Shown in pieces: positions 33,119-43,473 of a DNA stretch of 64,000 nucleotides (the first letter of the stretch is position 1; the number at the start of each line of letters is the position of its first letter). Position numbers and translations under genes: made by a program. Source of the DNA: Aegilops tauschii subsp. strangulata. Its lineage: Eukaryota; Streptophyta; Magnoliopsida; Poales; Poaceae. Where the stretch lies: positions 374,209,633 to 374,273,632 of the forward strand of contig NC_053039.3 of the NCBI RefSeq assembly GCF_002575655.3, given 5' to 3'. Under the pieces are notes generated by a model. That model saw only the letters and a list, made by a program, of their open reading frames with translations. It was not told the DNA's origin and searched no databases.

Positions 33119-34467
33119 ATGCATATGGAACACGAAACACCAAAAAAATTAGTGGTACTTGCTACTCATGGAGATGGGGAACCTCCTAAAACCCTCGATG
33201 CTCATTATGTTAAAGATATTATGCACTACTTTGATAATCCTGAGAAAACCCCATTAAACTATATAATGGGAGTAAGTTGGATCAACGTGAATACTTTACG
33301 GATTATCGCTTGACACAAAAGGGAAACTTTTATCGGATCAAATTCATATGTTGCATTGGTATGCTTGGAATTTATGCCAGAGATATGATTATACTTGTTG
33401 CTCTAGGATGAATGCTCCACATCATCCCATTTCATGTGAATTTAATGATAATGAAACCCTGGCATCTTATGCTAGAGGTATATATGATTACTATGATGTG
33501 GAAAGAATAGAAGAATTTGTTGCTTTTAAGGGTGCTTATGAAATTGAATCTTTGTTTGAAAAGTATGAAGCTTTTGATGATGATGATTATAGACCTGAAA
33601 ATTTTGCCATCCTTAAATATTGCTATGATAGTTGTAAATACAATTCCGATATTGATGAATTTATTAAGAAAATCTCCGTTGTCCGAGAAGAGACTAATAT
33701 TTTGCAGGAGTCTATGGAAGAAGGAATTGATGAAACGGTGAGCTCATTGGATGAAAAAGATGATGAGGAGAGCGAAGAACAAAAAGGAGGAAGAGCGGAT
33801 TAGCTACCCGTGCCCACCTTCTAATGAGAGTAACCCTCCAACTCATACATTATTTAATGCCCCTTCGTTCTCACCGAAGGATGAATGCTATGATAATTGC
33901 TATGATCCCGTCGATTCATTTGAAATATCCCTTTTTGATGAACTTGATGCTTGCTATGCTTGTGGCCAAGATGCCAATATGAATTATGCTTATGGAGATG
34001 AACTTGCTATAGTTCCTTATATTAAGAATGAAATTGTTGCTATTGCACCCACACATGATAGTCCTATTATCTTTTTGAATTCTCCCTACTACACTATATC
34101 GGAGAAGTTTGCTCTTGTTAAGGATTATATTGATGGGTTGCCTTTTACCGTTGCACATGATGATTTTGATGAATATAATATGCATGTGCTTGCTGCTCCT
34201 GCTTGCAATTATTACGAGAGAGGAACTATATCTCCACCTCTTTATGTTTCCAACACGAAAAAATTGCAAGAAACTGCTTATGCTATGTATTGGCCTTTAC
34301 TTGATGTTCATGAATTGTTCTTGTATGACATGCCGATGCATAGGAAGAGAGTTAGACTTCGTCATTGCTTGATATATGTTGCTTTGTGCTCACTACTAAA
34401 TGCCAAATCTTTGCTAATTAAAATTGGCTTTGATATACCTTGGGATCCGGGTGGATTCATTACTTGA
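33119..34467 (+). pseudogene. A-family ORF, first A2 copy, frameshifted
   Basis: It starts at ATG 33119 in the same context as the A1 ORF and ends at TGA 34467 after GFDIPWDPGGFIT. The N-terminus (ATHGDGEPPKTLDAHYVKD) differs strongly from A1, while the rest matches. Compared with A1 and A2' there are three single-base frame changes: near 33270 (one base missing, unique to this copy), near 33318 (shared with A2') and near 33783 (one extra A, giving QKGGRAD and a stop). Conserved parts include a CC-rich segment, an acidic linker, CYDNCYDPVD, NYYERGT and MHRKRVRLRH. Function unknown; a gag-like role is inferred from position. Confidence 0.75.
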
Positions 34468-34474
34468 GCACTTT

Positions 34475-34522
34475 ATGCCTAGCTTAATGGCTTTAAAGAA
34501 GCGCTGCCAGGGAGACAACCCG
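34475..34522 (+). other. Conserved block after the A-family stop codon
   Basis: ATGCCTAGCTTAATGGC, AAAGAAGCGCT and GGGAGACAACCC occur in this order shortly after the ORF stop. Versions are found at 11322-11371 (minus), 51781-51828 and, in family B, 41495-41548. In B the GGGAGACAACCC segment is enclosed by a 7-bp stem (TGTTGGG/CCCAACA). Confidence 0.7.
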
Positions 34523-35252
34523 GAAGTTTTAGAGAGTCATTTATTTCTGTTGAGTGCGTTTATAAAGTTTAAAAACAAAAAAATATAGAGGGGAACATAA
34601 AACTTTTCACAAAACAGAAGCGATTGGAAGTTATGCATTGGAGAAGTGAGGGTCGACCTTGAACACTTGTGTTATTGCTCATGGAAACAATGTAAGATTC
34701 CCACAAAAATAATTATCCCCTTGTACAATTCCATTGTATTATAAAAATAATGTGCCAAGATTTGCCTTTAGGATGAGTAGATTGTTTGTTGGTATGTGCG
34801 GTGCAAAAACAGAAACTTTGGCTGTAGCGCGCGATTTTACATTTTTTACTGGAACGCCGAAAGCTTCTGAAACATTTTGCAAAGTCTTTCTATACAAATT
34901 GTTTATTTTTTCGTAATAGTTTAAGAATTGTTGGAGTACCAGAAGTATGGTTAATGTTCAGATTACTACCGACTGTCCTGTTTAAGACAGATTCTGTTTT
35001 TGATGCATTGTTTGCTTGATTTGATGAAACTATCGATTTCTATCAGTGGATTAAGCCACGGAAAAGTTATATTGTAGTAGCTATAATGGAAAAACAAAAT
35101 ATGTATTGGTTTGCAACAGTACTTAGAGTAGTGATTTGCTTTATTATACTAACGGATCTTACCGAACTTTCTGTTGAGTTTTGTGAGGATGAGGTGATCA
35201 AAGATCGAGGAGGTCTCGATATGAGGAGAAGGAGGGGAGGAAAGAGCTCAAG

Positions 35253-35334
35253 CTTGGGGATTCCCAAGGCACCCCAAGTAAATATTCAAGGAGACTCAAG
35301 CGTCTAAGCTTGGGGATGCCCCGGAAGGCATCCC
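35253..35334 (+). other. Twin-hairpin module, A2 first copy
   Basis: Hairpin 1: CTTGGGG (35253) pairs with CCCCAAG ending at 35278. Hairpin 2: GGGATGCC (35313-35320) pairs perfectly with GGCATCCC (35327-35334) around a 6-nt loop. The spacer is about 34 nt. Confidence 0.7.
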
Positions 35335-35486
35335 ATCTTTCTTCAACAAGTATCAGTATGTTTTCGGTTTCGTTTCGTTCATGTGACATGTGCAAATCTT
35401 GGAGCGTCTTTTGCTTTTTCATTTTTACTTTATGCACCATGCTGGTATGAGATAGTCCATGTTTGATTTATAGAATGCTCATTGCA

Positions 35487-35680
35487 CTTCACTTATATCT
35501 TTTGAGTATGGCCTTTATAGAATGCTTCACGTGCTTCACTTATATCATTTGAAGTTTCGATTGCCTATTTCTCTTCACATAGAAAACCGTTATTTGAAGA
35601 ATGCTCTTTTGCTTCACTTATATTTTTTAGAGCATGGTCTTTAATAGAAATAATTAAACTCTCATGCTTCACTTATATCT
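35487..35680 (+). repeat. Four CTTCACTTATAT motifs in A2
   Basis: Copies begin at about 35488, 35535, 35612 and 35668, separated by 47-77 bp of unlike sequence that also shares GAATGCTC-like words. The duplicate cluster is at 52798-52990. Confidence 0.65.
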
Positions 35681-36637
35681 ATTTAGAGAGTCAAAAGGAA
35701 TTGGTCAATTGCATGGTTAGTCATAAAATCCTACATAGAACTTATGGATCACTGTATATGATATGTTTGATTCCTTGCAATAGTTTTGCAATATAGAGAT
35801 GGAATATGTGGGAGGTACTAGTAAACGGTTGTGGTTAGTAAGAATATTGGTGTTAAGGTTTGTGATTCCCGAAGCATGCACGTATAGTCTCTCGTTATGC
35901 TATGAAGTTGGAGCATGATTTATTATTGATTGTCTTCCTTATGAGTGGCGGTCGGGGATGAGCGATGGTCTTTTCCTACCAATCTATCCCCCTAGGGGCA
36001 TGCGTAGTAGTACTTTACTTCATGGGCTAATAAACTTTTGCAATAAGTACATGAGTTCTTTATGACTAATGTGAGTCCATGGATTATACGCACTCTTACC
36101 TTTCCGCAATTTGCTAGCCTCTATGGTACTGTGCATTGCCCTTTCTCACATCGAGACGTGGTGCAAACTTCGCAGGTGCATCCAAACCCCGTGATATGAT
36201 ACGCTCTATCACACATAAGCCTTATTATATCTTCCTCGAAACAACCACCATACCTACCTATTATGGCTTTTCCATGGCCATTTCGAGATACATTGCCATG
36301 CAACTTCCACCGCTTCCGTTTGATGACTTGAGCATTCATTGTCATATTGCTTTGCATGATCATATAGCTGACATAGTAGTTGTGGCTCAGCCACCGTTCA
36401 TCATTTTTCATACATGTTATGCTAGATCATTGCACATCCTGGTACATGCCAGAGGCATTCATATAGAGTCATATTTTGTCATAGGTATCGAGTTGTAATT
36501 TTTATTTCTTTTGAGTTATAAGTAAATAGAAGTGTGATGATCATCATTATTCATATTTAGAGCAGTGCCCTAGTGAGGAAAGGATGATGGAGACTATGAT
36601 TCCCCCACAAGTCGGGATGAGACTCCGGACAATGAGA

Positions 36638-36712
36638 GAAAATATAAAAGGAAAAAAAAGAAAAAGAAAAAAAGAAAAAAAAGAAAAAAAATAAATAAAC
36701 AAAGAGAGAAGG
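36638..36712 (+). other. Internal polypurine tract, A2 first copy
   Basis: About 75 nt of A with interspersed G (AAAAAGAAAAAGAAAAAAAG-like) lie about 720 bp from the 3' LTR. The A2' copy at 53943-54020 has a different internal pattern, as expected of slippage. Confidence 0.65.
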
Positions 36713-37429
36713 GGAATTGTTAGTATCCTTTACCACACTTGTGCTTCAAAGTAGCACCATGTTTTTCATATTGAGATTCTCCTATGTTGTCACTTTCATA
36801 TACTAGTGGGAATTTTTCATTATAGGATTAGATGCACACCCACTTAGTTTTCATATTGAGCTTTCATGCACTTATAGCTCTTAGTGCATTCGTTGCATGG
36901 CAATCCCTACTCCTCGCATTGATAGTAATTGATGGGCATCTCCATAGCCCGCTGGTTAGCCGCATCGATCTGAGACTTTCTACTTTTTGTCTTCTTTATA
37001 TTTACCCCTATCATCATACTCTATTCCACCCGTAGTGCTATATCCATGGCTTGCGCTCATATATTGCGTGAGGGTTGGAAAAGCTGAAGCGCGTTAAAAA
37101 GTATGAACCAATTGCTCGGCTTGTCATCGGGGTTGTGCATGATAAATACTTTCTGTTAAGAAGACAGAGCATGACAAGACTATATAATTTTGTAGGGATA
37201 ACTTTCTTTAGCGTTGATATTTTGAAAGACATGATTGTTTGTTGGGATGCCTGAGTATTGATGTCTTTATGTCAAATTATAGACTATTGCTTTGAATCAC
37301 TTATGTCTTAATATTCATGCCATGATTAGATATATGATCAAGTTTATGTTAGGTAGCATTCCACATCAAAAATTATCTTTTTTATCATTTACCTGCTTGA
37401 GGACGAGCAGGAATTAAGCCTTGGGATCC

Positions 37430-38094
37430 TGATACGTCTCTGTCGTATCTATAATTTTTGATTGTTTCATGCCAATATTATACCACTTTCACATACTTTT
37501 GGCAACTTTTTATATGATTTATTGGACTAACCTATTGATCCAGTGCCCAGTGCCAGTTCCTGTTTTCTGCATGTTTTTTTGTATCACAGAGTATCCATAT
37601 CAAACGAAGGCCAAATGCAATAAAATTTCAAGGAGAATTATTTTGGAATATATGTGATTTTTGGGAGTTGGAATCACCGCAAACAAAGGCCCGTGGTGGG
37701 CACAACCTACCAGGGCACGGTCCCGGAGCCAGGCGTGGCATGGTGGGTTGTGCCCACCTCGTACATCGGTTGGGGCTCTACATCGGGTGCAAGGAAGCTT
37801 ATATCCGGAAAAAAATCATGTTCAAATCTCAGCACAATCGGAGTTAAGTATCTCCGGGAATATAAGAAACAGTTTTCGGCCAGATCTGGGGAACGCGAAA
37901 CATAAGAGAACAGAGAGGGAGATCCAATCTCGGAGGGGCTCCCGCCCCTCCGCGGCCATGGAGACCATGGACGAGAGGGGGAACTATCCTCCCATCTAGG
38001 GGGGAGGCCAAGGAAGAAGAAGAAGGAGGGGGCCTCTCTCCCCTCTCTCCCGGTGGCGCCGGAGTGCCACCGGGGCAACGATCGGGACGGCGAT
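37430..38094 (+). repeat. A2 middle LTR, left part
   Basis: It begins TGATACGTCTCTGTCGTATC and runs collinear with the first LTR to CGATCGGGACGGCGAT, where B begins. GCGAT (38090-38094) is the B target duplication. Confidence 0.92.
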
Positions 38095-39685
38095 TGATAC
38101 GTCTCCAACGTATCTATAATTTATGAAGTATTCATGCTGTTATTTTATCATTCTTGGATGTTTTACAATCATTTTATATCAATTTCATATCATTTTTTGG
38201 GACTAACCTATTGACCCAGTGCCCAGTGCCAGTTGCTGTTTTTGCTTGTTTTTTACATCGCAGGAAATCAATATCAAACGGAGTCCAAACACCGCGAAAC
38301 TCCACGGAGATTTTTTATGGGATAGAAGACTCCCGATGGGCCAAAGAAGCACCTGGGGGGTGCCACGAGGGGGGCACAAACCACCAGGGCGCGCCAGGCC
38401 CCCCTGGCGCGCCCAGGTGGGTTGTGCCCACCTCGGTGGCCTCCCGCACCCCCTCTTTGCACTATAAATTCCCAAATATTCCGAAACCCATCGGGGTTAC
38501 CCTAGATCAGAAGTTCCACCGCCGCAAGGCTATGTAGCCACCGAAAACCAATCTAGACCCTATTCTGGCACTCTGTCGGAGGGGGAGATCATCACCGGTG
38601 GCCATCTTCATCATCCCGGTGGCCACCACGATGAGGAGGGAGTAGTCTACCCTCGGGGCTGAGGGTTTGTACCAGTAGCTATGTGTTTGATCTCTCTCTC
38701 TCTCTCTCTCTCTCGTGATCTATATCATGGGCTTTGTTAATATAGTCGGATCATATGATGTTTCTCTCCTCTATACTCTTGTTATGATGAATTGAATCTT
38801 TACCCTTCAAAGTTTTGTCTTGTCGGATTGAATATTCAGAGATGAGAACACATGATATATGTCTTGCAATATGAATACTTGAGGTGACAATGAGGTATCC
38901 TATTGCTTCACTTGATATGTGTTATGGCATTCAACTCGCGGATTTCCGCGGTGATATTGGGGTAATCTATGCATAGGGGTTGATGCACGTTTTTCTCCGA
39001 CAGAAACTTTGGGATCACTTTATAGTTCTTTGTGTGGATTGAGTATGATGAATATGAATTTTCTTTGGTGTTATTCTAGTATGAACTCTAGGATAGATCG
39101 AACGGAAAAATAGCTTTGTGTTATTTTAGTACGAACTCTTGAATATATCGAACGGAAAGAATAGCTTTGAGGTAGTTTTGTGCCCTACAAACAATTCCTA
39201 TCTTTTGTTCTCTGCTAATAGGAACTCGGGAGTGATTCTTTATTGCACTTTGAGGGATAATCATATGATCCAACTATGTTAGCATTGTTGAGAGGTTGCA
39301 CTAGTGAAAGTACGGACCCTGGGCCTCATTTTTAAGCATTGCAACACCGTTTTTGTGCCCGTTTACTATTTGCTACCTTGCTGTTTTTATTTATTCAGAT
39401 TATAAAAATATATTTCTACCATCAATATTACACTTGTATCACCATCTCTTCGCCCAACTAGTGCACCTATACAATTTGCCATTGTATTGGGTGTGTTGGG
39501 GACACAAGAGATTTCTTGAATTTGGTTGCAGGGTTGTTTGAGAGAGACCATCTTCATCCTACATCTCTCATGGATTGATAAACCATAGGTCATCCACTTG
39601 AGGGAAAATTGCTACTGTCCTACAAAACTCTGCGCTTGGAGGCCCAACACGTGTCTTCAAGAATAAAGTTGCGTAGTAGACAACA
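38095..39685 (+). repeat. B 5' LTR (1591 bp)
   Basis: It begins TGATACGTCTCCAACGTATC and ends GTAGTAGACAACA. It contains a (TC)12 microsatellite at 38691-38714 that is shorter in the 3' LTR. A TATA-like CACTATAAATTCCC lies at about 38460-38473. Confidence 0.93.
38691..38714. repeat. (TC)12 microsatellite
   Basis: A perfect 24-bp TC tract. The 3' LTR of the same element has only about six units at 48450-48461, so the tract changed length after insertion. Confidence 0.9.
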
Positions 39686-39695
39686 AGCTCTTTTC

Positions 39696-39713
39696 TGGCG
39701 CCGTTGCCGGGGA
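39696..39713 (+). other. B primer-binding site (tRNA-Asp)
   Basis: TGGCGCCGTTGCCGGGGA is an exact complement of the plant tRNA-Asp 3' end, 10 nt after the LTR. Confidence 0.95.
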
Positions 39714-39809
39714 GGTGAGTGCATGAAGGTATATCTTTAGATCTTGCAATTGAATCTTTTAGTTTCTTTTTTATCACTAGTTTGGTCTATAAAAGAAAAC
39801 TACATAAAA

Positions 39810-41441
39810 ATGGAATTTAGGTTGCATCATATTATTGATCATCTTTATAATATCTTTCTTGAAAATGATGCATCAGAAAATTGTGCTCAATTGTTAGAAG
39901 AAGAAGTCAATAAAATGCTTGGCACAAAATATTTGAATGATGAGCATGATTGCAATGTTGTTAGTATGAATTCTTTGAATATCCAAAATGCTAATGATGG
40001 TTGCACAAGTCATGACAAAATAGTTTCTTATAAGCATGTCACTTTTTGTGGAGTGAATTGGGAGTGCCTTTGCACACCAGAAAGGGAAGATAGATTTTGT
40101 AAGAAGCATGAATATTTTGAAACAAAAAGGTTGCAAGAGAGGCTAGATGATTGTGCTGAAAGATTTAACTTTTTCCGCCATCCTTGTGAACTTTGCAATG
40201 AACATGGTCATTTAAATCTTCAATGCAGATTCTTTCATGATCAAATCATGTCCAAACATTGTGATAACTTGATTACCCTTGAGCATCATAAAGAGCTTAG
40301 TCTTCTTTTGGGGTATGAAGAAATGAAACGTACAACTAAGGATATTCCAAAATTTAATCTTGAGAGATTTCTTGATTTTGATCTAGAGGAAATTTATATG
40401 TTTTTTGCGGTAAATTGCATTGAGAACCCTTATATTGCTAACTATCTAAAGTCAAGAGAACAAATAGAATATGAAGAGAGTACTAATGAAAGGGAAAATA
40501 TTTCCCAAAACCCTTCTAGTGTTTATTATGATGAATCAGGTAACGAGGAGGAGCTTCCTATCCAGCCAATCTCTTCAATAAGAAGCTTGAAAAGATTAAT
40601 TAAACCCACGCTTGATGTGGTGAAGAAGAAGAATAGAAGAAAGAAGAGAGGTAAAAAGGAATCTCTCCCAAATAAGGTTGCTCCTATTATTGTCGTGCCT
40701 CATGAAAATGAATAAAAAATTATTGTGGAAGATGATGCACTTGATGATGATATTGCTTCTATATCTTATGGCACAATGACCGAGAGCTCTATTGATGATG
40801 ATTTTGTTATGCCTATTGCTTGTTTTGATGATTGTGATTGGGAAGATAATGATACTTCTTATAATATTGGAAATCTTTTTGGCACCAACTTGGGAAGTTA
40901 TGATGATAGCAATTGTTATATCGTTGGAGCCATTCATACTATTAATGATGAGAGTGATTATGCTTATGATATGCCAAGCCACAAGCTTGGGGATGCTATG
41001 TTTAATGAGAATCACATGTTTGAGAATTTATTTGTAGCAATTAATGTTTGTCCCAAGCTTGGGGTGGCTATGCTTAATGAAGATGATCTTTTTAGTCCCC
41101 TTACTTTGAATGATCAAATTTGCTATGATGATTGCATGCCCCCTACTTATGATGATTATTGTGATGATACTTATGTTATAAAAAGTAGTGATAATTATTG
41201 TAATTATTTTGGTTATCCCTTTGCTGAACATTACTCTTTTAATGTGGGAACACTTTATAGTATTCGAGCTTCCTATGATACTCCCACTATTATGAATGTG
41301 AATAGAGTTGCTTATGTGGAGAGTAATAAATTTTCTATGCTTATGGACCATGAAAAGAATGCTTTATGTAATAGTTATATTGATCAATCTATTCATGATA
41401 CTACTGAAAATTATTATGAGAGAGGAACTTATGATGCATGA
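39810..41441 (+). pseudogene. B-family ORF with CCHC zinc knuckle, one nonsense codon
   Basis: ATG 39810 opens a frame that runs to TGA 41441 (543 codons), interrupted only by TAA at 40713-40715. Residues about 75-110 are Cys/His-rich (CGVNWECLC...CKKH). Residues about 126-139 read PCELCNEHGHLNLQC, a perfect C-X2-C-X4-H-X4-C knuckle with the usual glycine before His. A basic patch (KKKNRRKKRGKK) lies near residue 290. The C-terminal half is very acidic and Tyr/Asp-rich and ends with NYYERGT, also found in the A-family ORF. A knuckle plus a basic patch directly after the PBS suggests a Gag-like RNA-binding protein. That role is inferred; no other domain is recognised. Confidence 0.78.
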
Positions 41442-41494
41442 TGTTCTCTTTGTGTTTCAATTCTTATCTTTTATGTGAGCATCATTGAATTATC

Positions 41495-41548
41495 ATGCCT
41501 AGCTTAAAAGGCATTAAAGAAAAGCGCTTGTTGGGAGACAACCCAACA
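41495..41548 (+). other. Conserved post-ORF block, B version, with hairpin
   Basis: ATGCCTAGCTTAAAAGGC and AAGCGCTTG are followed by TGTTGGG-AGACAA-CCCAACA, a 7-bp stem with a 6-nt loop. Order and spacing match the A-family block. Confidence 0.7.
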
Positions 41549-42132
41549 CTTTTACCTACTGTTTTTTCATGTTCACATGATTATGCCACTGTATTGATCA
41601 TGTTTTATTGCTTTTGTTTCAATAAAGTGCCAAGTAAAGCCTTTGGGATCATGTTGGGTGATAGTTGATTTGCCCCTGCTGAAAAACAGAAACTTTTGCG
41701 CTCACAAAAATAAGTCCCATTTTTAACAGAAGAGTGATTTTGAGTTGATTCTTGTTGAAGAAGTTTAATATACAAATTATTCACCTGTTACAATTTTTTT
41801 AATAATTTTTGGAGTAGCAGAAGTATGGTTTGAGTCCATATTACTACAGACTGTTCTGTTTTTGACAGGTTCACTTTTCAATGCATAGTTTGCTTGTTTC
41901 CTAGTTTCTATGGCTTATATTGCTCAATATAAATTGTGGAAATGATATGGTACTGTAGTAATTGTGTGGAAACAATAATGAATCTTGTCTTTGACAGTAC
42001 CAAAGTGAAATGGTTTGCTCTTTATCATACTAACCTATCTCACGAAGTTCTGTTAAGTTTTGTGTGATTGAAGTTTTCAAGTTTTGGATGAGATGTCGAT
42101 GTGACGAGAATAAGGAGTGAAAAGACCCTAAG

Positions 42133-42215
42133 CTTGGGGATGCCCAAGGCTCCCCAAGGAAATATTCAAGGAAGATCCAAGCAACTAAGCTTGGGGATGC
42201 CCCGGAAGGCATCCC
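42133..42215 (+). other. Twin-hairpin module, B copy 1
   Basis: Hairpin 1 pairs CTTGGGGA with TCCCCAAG; hairpin 2 pairs GGGGATGCC (42192) with GGCATCCCC around CCGGAA. In hairpin 1 the A:T pair next to GGGG/CCCC replaces an unpaired position in the other copies. Confidence 0.7.
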
Positions 42216-42860
42216 CTCTTTCGTCTTCAACATTATCGGTAACCTCACTTGGAGCTATGTTTTCATTCGTCACATGATATAAGTTTTACTTGAAGCATCA
42301 ATTTATTTTGTTAGGATTTGCATGCTGTTATTTAGAATAATGTTTTCCACCTTTTATTTCAATAAAAGTGGCATTGATAGCCTTTGCCATGCTTATCTTG
42401 CAAGTATACATGTTGCTGTTTGAAAACAGAAAGTTTATCGATGTTGCAAAAATTCCCGAGGAAAGTCAGAATGTGATAAAATGTTGAAACTTTTTGCATA
42501 GTAAGCTATGATAAATTTTCTACAGTGTGGTAGAATTTTATAATGTTTGGAGTTGAATAAGTATTGATACTCTTGCATTCTTTACATACTGTACTGTTTT
42601 GGCAGATTGCTGTTATGTTTGCATATGCTTGGTTTTTTAATGAATCTATTTGAGGATAGGAGTATTAAATATGCAGAGGAATTTAGTATGCAATGTATAA
42701 TAATAATTTTAGTTATTTGCTATAGTAGAGAATGATAAGGTTTTTGCATTGGTTTATACTAACTTATCTCACGAGTACTTGTTGAGTTTTGTGTGGATGA
42801 AGCTTTGAGATTTTGGAAAACCGCGATATGAGAGAAATTAAGGAGACACAAAAGCTCAAG

Positions 42861-42943
42861 CTTGGGGATGCCCAAGGCACCCCAAGATAATATTTCAAGA
42901 AGTCTCAAGCATCTAAGCTTGGGGATGCCCCGGTAGGCATCCC
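42861..42943 (+). other. Twin-hairpin module, B copy 2
   Basis: Hairpin 1 pairs CTTGGGG with CCCCAAG; hairpin 2 pairs GGGATGCC with GGCATCCC around CCGGTA. It lies 728 bp after copy 1. Confidence 0.7.
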
Positions 42944-43473
42944 ACCTTTCTTCTTCAACATTTATCGGTTAGTATCGGTTGAGCCTAAGTTTTTGCTTCT
43001 TCACATGATGTGTGCTATCCTTGAAATGTCATTTTGCTTTGTTTTGCTTGCTGTTTTAATAAAGTAATTAGATCTAAAAGTTTTAAATAAGAGAGAGAGC
43101 CCTCAATTAGCTACCCATTTACTTAATTACTCGCATGATCTTCACTTATATCTTTTTGGAGTAGTTTGTCACTTACTCTTGTGCTTCACTTATATCCTAT
43201 GAGTAAATTGTTGAATAAATTGAATGTCATGAAGTTGAAATCATATCATGCCTAGTGGTAGCTTCACAATTGGGCTTAGAAAGTGAAATCTTTTGAGGCT
43301 TGACAATCACAATATTAGTCATACAAGCAATTCACGAATAATTAGTATAAGGAAGAGAACTTTCACATTAGAATACACTATCTTGGAAATCTTTTGTGAT
43401 TGTGAGCCCCCATCAAAATATTATATGCCAAAATTGTTGACGTTCGACAAGGAAGACAACGTAATGATTTATG

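Larger units (their letters stand above)
34523..37429 (+). other. A2 non-coding 3' region, first copy
   Basis: No domain is recognisable. It holds the twin-hairpin module (35253-35334), the CTTCACTTATATC cluster (35487-35680), an internal polypurine tract (36638-36712) preceded by the invariant ACAAGTCGGGATGAGACTCC, and a terminal segment ending GAATTAAGCCTTGGGATCC next to the LTR. An open stretch around 36136-36498 is preserved in both A2 copies and partly in A1, but I see no coding signature. Confidence 0.7.
41549..43473 (+). other. B non-coding region with a duplicated hairpin module
   Basis: Two roughly 730-bp halves share the order AACAGAAA, GGAGT..GAAGTATGG-like, ACTAAC(C/T)TATCTCACGA, TTGAGTTTTGTGTG and then the twin-hairpin module (42133-42215 and 42861-42943). 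CTTCACTTATATC motifs follow at about 43141 and 43184. No coding domain is visible. Confidence 0.7.

Noticed and set aside
36136..36498. Open frame of 120 codons kept in both A2 copies and partly in A1
   Set aside because: Similarity is explained by recent common origin. The opposite strand is also open and no domain or start signal is visible. Not listed as a gene, though a comparison of many copies could change this.
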